64,000 nt of DNA from positions 806,001 to 870,000 of the forward strand of contig CM022377.1 of the NCBI GenBank assembly GCA_011800155.1, given 5' to 3'. Numbering within the stretch: position 1 is the stretch's first letter; each line of letters begins with the position of its first letter. Source of the stretch: Flammulina velutipes (Eukaryota; Basidiomycota; Agaricomycetes; Agaricales; Physalacriaceae). Positions 55,231-64,000 of this stretch are shown one piece after another. The notes beneath the pieces are model-generated. The model saw only the letters and a program-made list of their open reading frames with translations. It did not search any database and was not told the origin of the DNA. Made by a program: the position numbers and the translations under genes.

Positions 55231-56023
55231 CGATGCATCGGGTGACGTGAATTGTTGTTTTTGGCGTTAGGTTGGTGTACTGGATGTGTTTGGTGTTAGG
55301 TTGATGTCCTGAATATGCTCGGTTGAGTGGGCGGAGACGACTTGGTCCTTGTAATTGCATTCCCTTTAGAAGCTCTTATAATTTCTCCCTACGTATATGC
55401 TGTAATCAATTGTTTGTACATTGTAGAACGGTTCAACAACGTTGAAGAGGGTCTATGCAAGCGATCACACGCGCCTCGGTGTTTTTTGATTCCTTTTGTC
55501 CTCTCTTTCTTCATATCTCACATACATCTCGATAGTGGGCCTTTTCTTCTTCCCTCCCTTACCACATCCCATTTCTTCTTTAGTTACAGTCTCGTATGTA
55601 CTTCGCCTGTGCCGGCTTGAGTGCGGTCCACCTCCGGGTCCCGTGCGAGAGAGCTTTGGCGACCAAACATAGTTGTTTGCCCCCAACCTCTCGCTCTCGT
55701 GTCCCCGACCCTCTCGTCTCATCTCCCGGAAGAGCCCAGCATAGATGCTTGTTGAGCTCAGTACGACAATTACATATGCACGCCACACAATGCATTGGCT
55801 GTGTGCATCCAGTTATCGGTAACAGCATCACCCGTTTGTTATCAGTAATAAGAGAGGTAACCACCGCAGTAGTAGGGAAAAGCCTTCAATCCGAGGGTGG
55901 ATAAGACATGAAGAGGTTGTTTAGATGTGGGAAGCGCGCTTCGGTAAGAGTGTTTGTTACCCCGAGAACTTGTAGGGCATCGTGTGGCTAATGGTAAGTA
56001 CAATGGAGGATAAAATTTAAAAT
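55231..56023. other. Convergent gene-free interval
   Basis: Holds the 3' flanks of the GT90 gene and FunK1 copy 3. A C/T-rich stretch lies at 55470-55580. Frames of about 100 codons on both strands have no motif. Confidence 0.5.
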
Positions 56024-58274
56024 TTAATCCGACGGTAGATAAGACTGAAGAAGGCCTTCAGTCGTGGATGTATCGTTGTAAGTTGCCATAACGGCAAAGA
56101 ATGCATCGTAAGTGATGTTGTTCATGTACAGCTCTGGGGGGTCGTCCTCCCCATTGATATGCCTCTGCATTCGAGAGAGAGCACCTCGGAAAAAGAGTCT
56201 ATGAAGACCTTGGATCCAATCTTTGAAGCTATGGAATCCAGAGAGCGGGAGAGACGTACACCTCTGTATGAGAAATACCCACTTGGCGCAGCTCAGAGTT
56301 GCTTCTTCCTTGGATAACCAAAGCTTCAAGGATGCAACGTGGACAGGGTGTAGAGGACCCTCGCTGCGCGCATCTGAATCCAGGCTGTTGCGGCAGAAGA
56401 GGAGTACCATAACGAAGAACAAGGATTCAAGATCATGGCGGTAGCGATGCATGGGTAGTTTATCTGGTTCCAAGTCGTGTAGTTCGTGGGACATGAAGGG
56501 GAGGGTTCCCGCGCGCAACTTGAGCCTAGCAGTATCGTTCAAGAATGAGGACAGGTCCCAATCGTTTAGGACTCCACGGTATCGACCTTTGGAGTCACGT
56601 CGAACCATGATATTGGCCTGCGAAAGGTCTCGATGGAGGATCTTGGGAACGTCATGAACCCAGCGATGAACTAAGGAAGTGTCAGTGTGAAAGTCAGAAA
56701 TAATGAGCAAAAGACGTACTCTGCAAAACATCGAAAAACACTTGGGCGTAGTCTCTGGGTTCTCGCAGTCGGTGGATAGGGATCAACTTCTCCCACAGAA
56801 TGAGTCGCATCACGCGTTTTTCGTAGGAGAACGTGTATTTGTCACCCTTGAACTGGATGTTCTCGTCTTGGAAGAATCTATATAGCCTGCTAGCAAGGCC
56901 ATCGTCGAGGGCAGAAACGTCGAGTGACGAAAACTTGTTCGGAAGATGGACGTGGACCCATTCGGAATCCTCAGAAGCAGAACCGATGATAGCGTCGAGG
57001 ATATCCACCTCCGATTGGCGAGTTATTTTGGGAAAATTAATTTTGAGGACCAATTCTGCGTTCTCGATTTCCTTGCACGACGCCTCCATAACATACGGAC
57101 CCCCGACCAGAAAGGCTGTCTGAGACTCTGAGTGAGCCCTCAAGGTTTTCCCGAGCGTCACCGCTACCTCCTTGCCTTTGTAAGGCATAGTTAGCCCGAC
57201 GCCACGAAACATATCACTTGGGTACATCCCAGATGCTTGCCACACTGCAAAGTTGGCGGATAGACGGTCTTCGACGATAGGAGGCATGCTGCGCTCATCT
57301 GGCGTTAGACGTAGAAGGGATATCATCATCGCGAGGAATGTGGCTGGGTCTTCGGGGATGTTGAGTGACCCGGACACCACGCTGCATCCATCATAGTAGA
57401 GGAGTTCGAGGGAATCGAGATTGACGACAAGGCTAACGCAATCCGAACGGTATTTTGCCCTGGGCAGGTTTTTGAGAGCATGTCCTGCCATGTGTGCTAT
57501 TGTCGAATGGTGTTGTATCTTTTCGACGGTTATGTTGTCGACATGATCTATGGGAGGGGGAAGAATGTCGGATGCGTGGGATATTCGCGCTCGTTTGGTG
57601 CCCGGCTCTGCTGCTATGTTTCCGTCGGAAACGGTGTCCATAGGTCTCTTGAGAACCCGAGGTGTATCACGGTTGGACGGATGCTGCTCGCTCTTCCTCG
57701 TATAATGCTCTTGAACGCGACTAGAGCGGCGACTAGGACGGTAGCTCTCGCCTTCCGGTAAATATTGATAAGAGAAGATTCGAGTAAATCTTGAAAACTT
57801 CACACCTTTGAGATCCCAGAAAAAAAGAGTATATGTATCCTGCCCGGCTGGTACGGCACGACAGTCAATGGGTGATTGGCAAACGAAGACGACTTGATTG
57901 TAGCGTGTTGCATAGCAGTAGTCTGAGTCAAGACGATAGACAAATTTGGTGATAGTCCTAATGAGCTTGACGAGATGTTTGTCGTGGCCTCCGCTCTCGT
58001 GAGACTCGGATGGCCTTTTCTCGCAAGATATTAAGTATGCCTGCATCACGGTGCGGTAATCTTCTTGTGTCTCCACCCAAGAAGCGAGTTTATTCACGTA
58101 AGGCTTCGTCTCCTTGTCTAGGTCGAGGACGAGTTCCAAGATGGTATCCATCGAAAGGTGTACTGTCTCCACTGGGCCATGGTCAACGCAGGGAGTGAGT
58201 TCCGTTTGTTCGTAGCAACCGTTGTAGCCAGGTTGTGCAATGGTTGGGTTATAGTTGCCGCCGTGCGGTGTCAT
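56024..58274 (-). CDS. FunK1 fungal-type protein kinase, copy 3
   Basis: Exons 58274-57806, 57751-56720 and 56670-56024 give 715 residues. Intron 1 (54 bp) is a multiple of three and could be read through, but it matches the intron required in copy 1, so I splice it. The N-lobe has YKGKEVAVTLGKTL and ELVLKINFPKITRQSEVD with the likely ATP lysine. The C-lobe has HRDLSQANIMVRRDSKG, NDWDLSS, RAGTLPFMSHEL, MHRYRHDLESLFFVMVLLF and TYDAFFAVMATYNDT. All family motifs are intact. A bipartite-like basic segment (KRPMDTVSDG...TKRARIS) suggests nuclear entry. Preceded by the class II promoter. A complete, probably active member; substrate unknown. Confidence 0.9.
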
Positions 58275-58369
58275 GTCTATTTGTGTGGAGGACGACGGTC
58301 CTTGGTTGGAGTCGATAGGTGACAGGCAGAAGAAGAGAAGACAAGGCTTTCTGCCGAGCTTGAATCATC

Positions 58370-58470
58370 CTATAAGGGAGCGAGAAATTGGAACAATGGA
58401 AGTCAGAACAGGTAAGTTGTCAGTGTCAACGATGCCAATTTCCAATCGAAGGACTCGCGGTCACATGATC
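58370..58470 (-). promoter_or_regulatory. FunK1 class II promoter (copy 3)
   Basis: On the minus strand ATCATGTGACCGCGAGTCC, CATTGTTCCAATT and CTTATAGGATG occur in the same order and similar spacing as before copy 1 at 37212-37310. Confidence 0.5.
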
Positions 58471-58720
58471 CCAAAGTCCAATGGCGACTGGACCAGCACT
58501 CAGCTTTGATATTTTCACAGATGACAGGGGCATGTGTAAGATGTTTTAAACTCGATGACTACTGAACGATGAAGAAGAACCACTAGGTGAATTAATTCAA
58601 TTATTGTGACTTATTCGTTGTTGACACTGGCACCGATGTGAATAAAATAACCAAAAGGTAGGTAATACTAAAAGATAGATAAACAAGTACATATTGAGCG
58701 AAAGGTAGATATAGATGGTA
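58471..58720. other. Gene-free interval
   Basis: Between copy 3 promoter and copy 4 stop. No feature seen. Confidence 0.45.
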
Positions 58721-59845
58721 TTATGAAGGAGGATAGGTCACAATAAGTGGCGCAGATTTCGGGGTGTGCTTGAAGGACGCCATGACGGCAAAAAATGGAT
58801 CGTAAGTGATATTTTTCAACAACAGCTCCGGACCGCCATCTTCTCCCATCATGTCCTTCATTCCCTTCAATATTAGAGCGCGAAAAAAAATATGGTGGAG
58901 ATCATGTATCCAACCGCGAAAGCTGTCGAATCCCGATAGTGGAAAGTGCTCACAGTTCACCATGAGGAATACCCTTTTTGCGGATTGTAGATGGACGTCG
59001 TCCCGAGAATCCCAGGCCTTAAAGCCTTCAACACGATAAGGGCGTAAGGGACCTTCACTGCTCGCGCCCGGGTTGAGGGTGTTGCGGCAAAAGAGTAGTA
59101 CCATGATGAAGAACAAGGACTCGAGGTCATGTCGATATCGATGCATAGGTGGACCATCTGATCCCGTAAGATGAAGCTCGTGAGCCATGAAAGGCCGGGT
59201 TTCCGTGCGGACATGCGACGTAGCACCTTGGCCGATGTCTTTGAAGTGCGAGGGGGGGTCCCAGTCGTTCAGGACTCCGCGGTATCGGCCTTTGGAGTCG
59301 CGTCGAATCATGATATTGCCTTGCGAAAGGTCTCCGTGGAGGATTTTAGGAACCTCGTAAAGCCAACGATGAGCTGAGGAAATGTTAGCGAAAGGCACAG
59401 GTATAGGAAACGACGAACTCTGCAAAATGTCGAAAAATACTTGGGCATAATTCCTCGGTTCTCTCAGATCGTCGATAGATGTCAACTTCTCCGAAAGAAT
59501 GAGCCGGATGATAGGTTTTTCGTAGACAAATGTCCTGCCATTGCCCATGAACTGTAGGTTCTGGTCCTGGAGGTATCTGCACAACGGTTCACTAGGGTTA
59601 TCGTTGGAGGAAGACATCGTTGGAGGATGGAGGTGCGCCCATTCTGCATCCTCGGAGGCAGAACCGACTATAGCGTCGAGGATATTGACTTCCGATGTTA
59701 GAGTCGTCGAGGGAAAACTGATCTTGAGGACAAGCTCGATGTTCTCGACTTCTATGCACGCTGCCTCCACAATGCACGTATATCGCCCAAGCAAGGCTGT
59801 CTGACGCATCTTCCTGAGTGTCACCTCATCGTCTTTGTTAGGCAT
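58721..59845 (-). CDS. FunK1 kinase copy 4, lacking the N-terminal half
   Basis: Exons 59845-59419 and 59373-58721, with a 45 bp intron that also reads through, give 359 residues. It starts at MPNKDDEVTLRKMRQ, inside the region equal to YKGKDVVVTLGRIL of copy 5. Homology continues about 60 bases upstream but in shifted frames (a small insertion before MPNK), up to CGCCAAAGGG at about 59895-59905. Retained: ELVLKISFPS lysine, HGDLSQGNIMIRRDSKG (Arg of HRD replaced by Gly, Asp kept), NDWDPPS, HRYRHDLESLFFIM, TYDPFFAVMASF. A truncated kinase domain may be made; a decaying pseudogene is as likely. The class I promoter lies 250 bp upstream. Confidence 0.6.
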   Translation of the reverse strand: MPNKDDEVTLRKMRQTALLGRYTCIVEAACIEVENIELVLKISFPSTTLTSEVNILDAIVGSASEDAEWAHLHPPTMSSSNDNPSEPLCRYLQDQNLQFMGNGRTFVYEKPIIRLILSEKLTSIDDLREPRNYAQVFFDILQSSSFPIPVPFANISSAHRWLYEVPKILHGDLSQGNIMIRRDSKGRYRGVLNDWDPPSHFKDIGQGATSHVRTETRPFMAHELHLTGSDGPPMHRYRHDLESLFFIMVLLFCRNTLNPGASSEGPLRPYRVEGFKAWDSRDDVHLQSAKRVFLMVNCEHFPLSGFDSFRGWIHDLHHIFFRALILKGMKDMMGEDGGPELLLKNITYDPFFAVMASFKHTPKSAPLIVTYPPS

Positions 59846-60069
59846 GGTACATGGTAAGGGTGAGACCTACAAACACACTGTTTAAGTCTGCGCCCTTTGG
59901 CGATAGGAGATGCCGTCCTGCTCTGGGGAGGTGGACGCCGTGGTTCGCCCAGTCTCTGAGGACCGTACAGTGGAACTGAGGGTGCTTCGGGAAAATCTTC
60001 GAAGAGAACGAGGTAACCAAGGGCTAGTGGATCGAGAGAATATGGAGGGTTGTGAGCGACGAGTGTGTC

Positions 60070-60225
60070 ACTTTCCTCATGGCATTGCCAAGGAATATGA
60101 AAGGCACGAAACACACTGTCCTTTATATCGGTTTGTACCAATCAAGAAAACGTGAATGTCGCACCGACAGATGGTGGACATTGGTGGTAAGAGTTCAACG
60201 TTCATCATGTCATACGTCTTGCGCA
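60070..60225 (-). promoter_or_regulatory. FunK1 class I promoter and leader (copy 4)
   Basis: Minus strand: AACGTTGAACTCTTACCACC, TTGGTACAAACCGATATAAAG (TATA box at about 60121-60128), GACAGTGTG and TTTCGTGCCTTTCATATTCC parallel copies 2 and 5. The CACGTG palindrome is not preserved here. Confidence 0.5.
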
Positions 60226-60508
60226 TGCCGTTCTTGTCGGTAATGAAAATTGGGTTAGCCAGAGAATCACAATGCATGAAATTGAGGAACGGGCGTCTTA
60301 AATTAACGTTGATATTTTGAGTCGAGTAGTCGATGTCGTCGACTCGTCGTGGGCAGCGGCTCATGCCGCGACAAATGATACAGTATCACGATCACATGAT
60401 AACCGTGGCCCAAAAATATCAGAGGCAGTTGAAAGGATTGCTACATAGTACAGGGCGATAGTAAAAAAATACAAGTACATATTGAGCGGAAGGTATATAT
60501 ATGTAGTA
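60226..60508. other. Gene-free interval
   Basis: Between copy 4 promoter and copy 5 stop. No other feature recognised. Confidence 0.4.
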
Positions 60509-63161
60509 TTAAGACGGCGCATAGGTCACAATAAGTGGTGCAGATTTCGGGGTGTGCTTGAAGGGTGCCATGACTGCAAAAAATGCATCGTAAGTGACGT
60601 TATTCAGCATCAGCGCCGGATCATCCTCTCCCATCATGATCCTCACATTCTTCAACGTTAGACCATTGAAAAACATCTGGTGAAGATCTTGTATCCAACC
60701 GCGAAAGCTGTCGAATCCTGCGAGTGGAAAGCGCTCGCATTCCTGGATGAGGAATACCTTTTTTGTGGAGTGTAGATGGATGTCGTCCCGAGAATCCCAG
60801 GCCTTGAAGCCTTCAACATGATAAGGGCGTAAGTGACCTTCACTGCTCGCGTCCGGGTTGAGGGTATTGCGACAGAAGAGGAGCACCATGATGAAGAACA
60901 AGGATTCGAGGTCATGTCGATATCGATGCATAGGCGGGCCATCCGGTCCCGTAAGATGGAGCTCGTGAGCCATGAAGGGCCGGGTTCCCGTGCGGAAATG
61001 CGACGTAGCACCTTGGCCGATGTCTTTCAAATACGAGGAGAGATCCCAGTCGTTGAGGACTCCGCGGTATCGGCCTTTGGAGTCGCGTCGAACCATGATA
61101 TTGCCCTGCGATAGATCTCGGTGGAGGATTTGAGGGACGTCGTACACCCAGCGATGAACTAGAAACATGTTAGCAAAAGGACTGCCAAGATCTGAAAGAC
61201 ACACTTTGCAGAATATCGAAAAACACTTGTGCATAGTCCCTCACTTCGCGTAGTTGCTCGACAGGTGTCAACTTCTCCAGGAGGATGAGTCGCATGACAC
61301 GTTTTTCGTACGAGAACGTCTTGCCATTGTCCGCGAACTGCAGGCCCTGGTCCTGGAAGTATCTGTACAGATTTCCACCAGGGCTATCGTCGGAGATGTG
61401 GACGTCACGGGAAGCAAACATCTTCGGAAGATGGGTGTGTACCCATTCCGCATCCTTAGATGCAGCAGCGATGATAGCCTGGAGGATATCGGCCTCCGAC
61501 TTTCGAGTCGTCGAGGGGAAACTAATCTTGAGGACAAGCTCCTGGTTCTGGATCTCTTTGCACGTCGCCTCCACAATGCATGTACCCCGCCCAAGAAGTA
61601 CCGTCTGACGCTTCAAGATCCTCCCAAGCGTCACCACCACATCCTTCCCTTTGTAAGACATGGTAAGTCTGACACCTGCAAACACGCCATTCGGGTCCGC
61701 GCCAGACTCTTGCCCTTTGGCGAAGTCAAGGGACATACGATCTTCGACTATAGAAGGGATTCCGCGCTGCTCTTGCGTACGACGAAGAAAGGCTATCATC
61801 ATCGTCACGAACTTTGCTGGGTCCTCGCGGAAATTGAGCAGTCCAGACACCACAATACTGGAGCGGTCATAGTAGAGGAGTTCGAGGGAATCGAGACCGA
61901 CGACGAAGCCAATGCAGTGTGTGCGCAGTCCTGCCTTGGAAAGAATTTCCAGAGCGTATCGAGCCATCTGTAGTGCAGTGGCTCGACGATCCTTGGTGTC
62001 GTTATTTATGGTATCGTCGGCAGGTTGGTTGGACGCGACAGTTGATGGTGGTTGTGTTCGTATTCGTTTAGAGCTTGATCCCGAGGTCGTCTTATGACCA
62101 GAAACGCTGTCGTAAGACCTCTTCAAGGGATGAGCTACCGATGCAACGTCGGTGGACAGCTGCGCGTCGCGTGTCCGTTGATGATGACTGACGACACTGG
62201 TGGGCCGATAGTCTTCACCGTCTAACAAAATTGGATGAGAAAACATTTGAGTAAGGATGGAAGACACCATACTTTCGTCAAGAACCATGGCGCCACCTAC
62301 ACCGAAATCAAGCCATTCCGTTTTCGGCTTGAGGTCCCAGAAATGCAGAGCATGTCCAAACGCGAATGTTTTTGTTCCAGGTCCAGGACAGTCAGGCGCG
62401 AGGCCAGATGCGTCAAAAACGGTCTGATGCACTGTCAGCAAGTCTGGAATCAATTTGGCATCTGCGCCTGCTAATGGGAAATGATCCTGTTGATAAGTGA
62501 AGAGTTTGGTGTAGGTGAAGGACCGGTCGAGTTTATAAACGAGTTTGGCGATGGTGTTAATCAAGTTCAGGAAAGGTTGGTAGAATGCGCTCTCTTTGGG
62601 GAGTGGTATGGTATCGCAAACGTCCAGGTATGCCTCCATTGTATCGCGGAACGTTTGTTCCTTCTGCACCTTGTAAGCGAGATCCTCGAGGTCAGACGCC
62701 AACGCCTCGTCTAGTCCGAGGATCTGTTTCAGAGCGTTGTCCAGTGGAAGGTACACTCTCTTCTCCAGATCGTGCAGCACGAATGAATCAACTTCAGACC
62801 GTTTGTTATGGCTTTCATAGTCGTGTTGCGATGCAGCGCCTTTGTTGTTCGGCGTGCTGAAAGTGGTGGACGTGTTTTTCGGGGGAGTGCGGGGAGCGAT
62901 TGGTTGACCATCGGAAGGGGTATCGATAAGCTCCCAGTCACTGTCAGTGGCGTTCGAACGAACAAGTTGCGCTTGTAGTGTTCCAGCGCGAAGTGTACTG
63001 GGAATACGCCGTGACCCGCTCGGTTTTCGAGGTCGTGCAGTCGATGTCGAAGGGGCCTCTGGGATACTACAGTTTTGAAGGGGGTCCGGAGAGGAAGGAG
63101 TGTCGGGCAAGCATAGTGGGTCGGGAGAAGACGAAGGAATGCGCCTTCCTCGCGGGGCCAT
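60509..63161 (-). CDS. FunK1 fungal-type protein kinase, copy 5 (longest)
   Basis: Exons 63161-62273, 62221-61205 and 61158-60509 give 851 residues. The 51 bp first intron is a multiple of three; splicing it is supported by copies 1 and 3. The N-terminal 120 residues are Ser/Pro-rich with SSSPDPLCLPDTPSSPDPLQ. Next come VYLPLDNALKQILGLDE, the FunK1 N-lobe (YKGKDVVVTLGRIL, ELVLKISFPSTTRKSEAD), HRDLSQGNIMVRRDSKG, NDWDLSS, MAHELHLTGPDGPPMHRYRH, and TYDAFFAVMAPF at the end. All catalytic positions are kept. An upstream ATG at 63197 lies only about 11 bp from the TATA box (63208-63216), so the transcript probably starts after it; 63161 is preferred. Confidence 0.88.
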
Positions 63162-63310
63162 ACTACTGGGGGGAACGAAAAGCACGAGGAACGTCATGAC
63201 TGCAGCTCTTTATATCGCGGAAGCGATGTGTACCAGAACGCCTTAATCTCGCGCAGGTGATGATGGTAAGAGTTCAACGTGTAATGGGCACGTGGTCATG
63301 ATATTCAACT
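63162..63310 (-). promoter_or_regulatory. FunK1 class I promoter (copy 5)
   Basis: Minus strand: ATATCATGACCACGTGCCC (CACGTG at 63289-63294), ACACGTTGAACTCTTACCA, GGTACACATCGCTTCCGCG, TATAAAG box at 63208-63216 and TTCCTCGTGCTTTTCGTTCC. Best match is the promoter of the broken copy 2. Confidence 0.65.
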
Positions 63311-63721
63311 TGTAACCCACTTCCAATTCTGGATCTTGTATTCTTCGTCTCTATTCCTGTATAGGTAGGCTCTCACTCAGAAATGAGAGCGCAAAGACTC
63401 GCACTCAAGTACTCATGCAACATGGTGTTAGCCACCTCGTTTTTCTGAAACTTCATTTCTCTAACAGCACTGTCACGTACGTTGGACATTTGGCACGCCA
63501 AGCTTCACAAGCTTCACAAGTCACTATCTCCCAACTTCTGAAAGTATTTTTGGTTACTTTCGTCTGACCCCATTCACGCGCCATTGTCATCGATCCAGGG
63601 CTTGTAGCCAATGGCACACAAATGTTCGGACTGCGAATAATTAATGAAATGTAGTTATGTGACCAGGATGGTTATAAAGTGATGGTATAGAAATAGAGGT
63701 ACATAGGAGCAAAAGGTGGTA
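63311..63721. other. Gene-free interval
   Basis: 3' flank of copy 6 and far 5' flank of copy 5. No feature recognised. Confidence 0.45.
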
Positions 63722-64000
63722 TCAAGAGGGCGGATAAGACACAAGAAGAGGCTCAGATTTCGGCGTCAACTTGAAGGACGCCATGACGGCAAAAAATGCA
63801 TCGTAAGTGACATTGTTCAGTGTCAGCTCCGGATCATCTTCTCCCGTCATGATCCTCATATTCTTTAATGTTAGACCATAGAAGAATATCTGGTGAAGAC
63901 CTTGGATCCAACGACGAAAGCTGTTGAATCCTGGGAGCGGGATGTGCTCACATTTCCGCATAAGAAATCCGTACTTGGTGTTGTTTAGATCTCTTTCCTG
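63722..64000 (-). CDS. FunK1 kinase copy 6, C-terminal end (5' part outside window)
   Basis: Open from the right window edge to a stop at 63722, giving the last ~92 residues: NNTKYGFLMRKCEHIPLPGF, SFRRWIQGLHQIFFYG, EDDPELTLNNVTYDAFFAVM, SYPPS. It matches the C-terminus of copy 5 almost position by position and has no frameshift in the visible part. The catalytic region is off the window, so completeness cannot be judged. Confidence 0.82.
   Translation of the reverse strand, partial: QERDLNNTKYGFLMRKCEHIPLPGFNSFRRWIQGLHQIFFYGLTLKNMRIMTGEDDPELTLNNVTYDAFFAVMASFKLTPKSEPLLVSYPPS

Noticed and set aside
55465..55904. Overlapping 90-107 codon frames on both strands
   Set aside because: They run through a C/T-rich tract in a convergent 3' interval; composition effect.
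63162..63197. Upstream ATG (63197) as start of FunK1 copy 5
   Set aside because: Only about 11 bp from the TATA box; the transcript should begin downstream of it.
1..64000. CRISPR arrays, rRNA genes, prokaryotic operons, telomeric or centromeric satellite
   Set aside because: None seen. Repeats present are coding minisatellites, gene duplicates or simple pyrimidine tracts.

Overview
This is a nuclear contig segment from a filamentous basidiomycete, most likely an agaricomycete. Almost every gene is cut by 45-60 bp GT-AG introns. The gene families are typical of mushrooms and relatives: FunK1 protein kinases, a CAP10/GT90 glycosyltransferase, a Plavaka-type transposase, a DUF6532-like protein, a Kre9/KNH-like GPI protein and an M35 lysine-specific metalloprotease. 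I built the gene models by hand by joining exons; within each main model the exon lengths and intron phases are mutually consistent, but no transcript data were available.

0-7.2 kb: the 5' part of a Plavaka-like transposase (minus) lies head-to-head with a nine-exon DUF6532-like gene. Three phase-0 exons of an unrecognised small gene follow. A 13-exon hexokinase (minus) and mitochondrial ribosomal protein uL14 (plus) share a 99 bp divergent promoter. 7.4-12.1 kb: a tandem array of three kinase-like paralogues whose inner exons have identical lengths (258/38/298 nt) and whose HRD and DFG motifs are altered. 12.3-22.9 kb: mostly conserved cellular genes: cyclophilin-40, a small HABP4/Stm1-like protein, an OCRL-type inositol polyphosphate 5-phosphatase with a RhoGAP-like tail, an intron-containing tRNA-Val(CAC), a RING protein, and one gene encoding a TKL-type kinase followed by a pseudokinase.

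23-35 kb: an unstable stretch. It has one apparently complete Sho1-like osmosensor gene (four membrane segments plus SH3) and three decayed pieces of the same family. It also has a heptad-repeat coiled-coil gene with a decayed second copy, a dispersed noncoding repeat, a GPI-anchored wall protein, a PH-like protein and a C6-type cysteine-motif ORF. 35.5-55.2 kb: a MoCF/CinA-domain protein with a possible mitochondrial presequence, an M35 metalloprotease, a second tRNA-Val(CAC), a Zn2Cys6 transcription factor, a HAD hydrolase, a probably disrupted GH28 pectinase, a pentapeptide-repeat protein and a GT90 enzyme.

37-64 kb also carries six FunK1 kinase copies in various states: long forms, forms lacking the N-terminal half, a frameshifted pseudogene and one copy running off the right edge. 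Upstream sequences sort them into two promoter classes. Two N-terminally deleted copies still carry the class I promoter and leader, so the coding part was lost from inside. The window therefore mixes conserved housekeeping genes with lineage-specific kinase and pseudokinase families and partial duplicates. I saw no CRISPR array, rRNA or prokaryotic feature.
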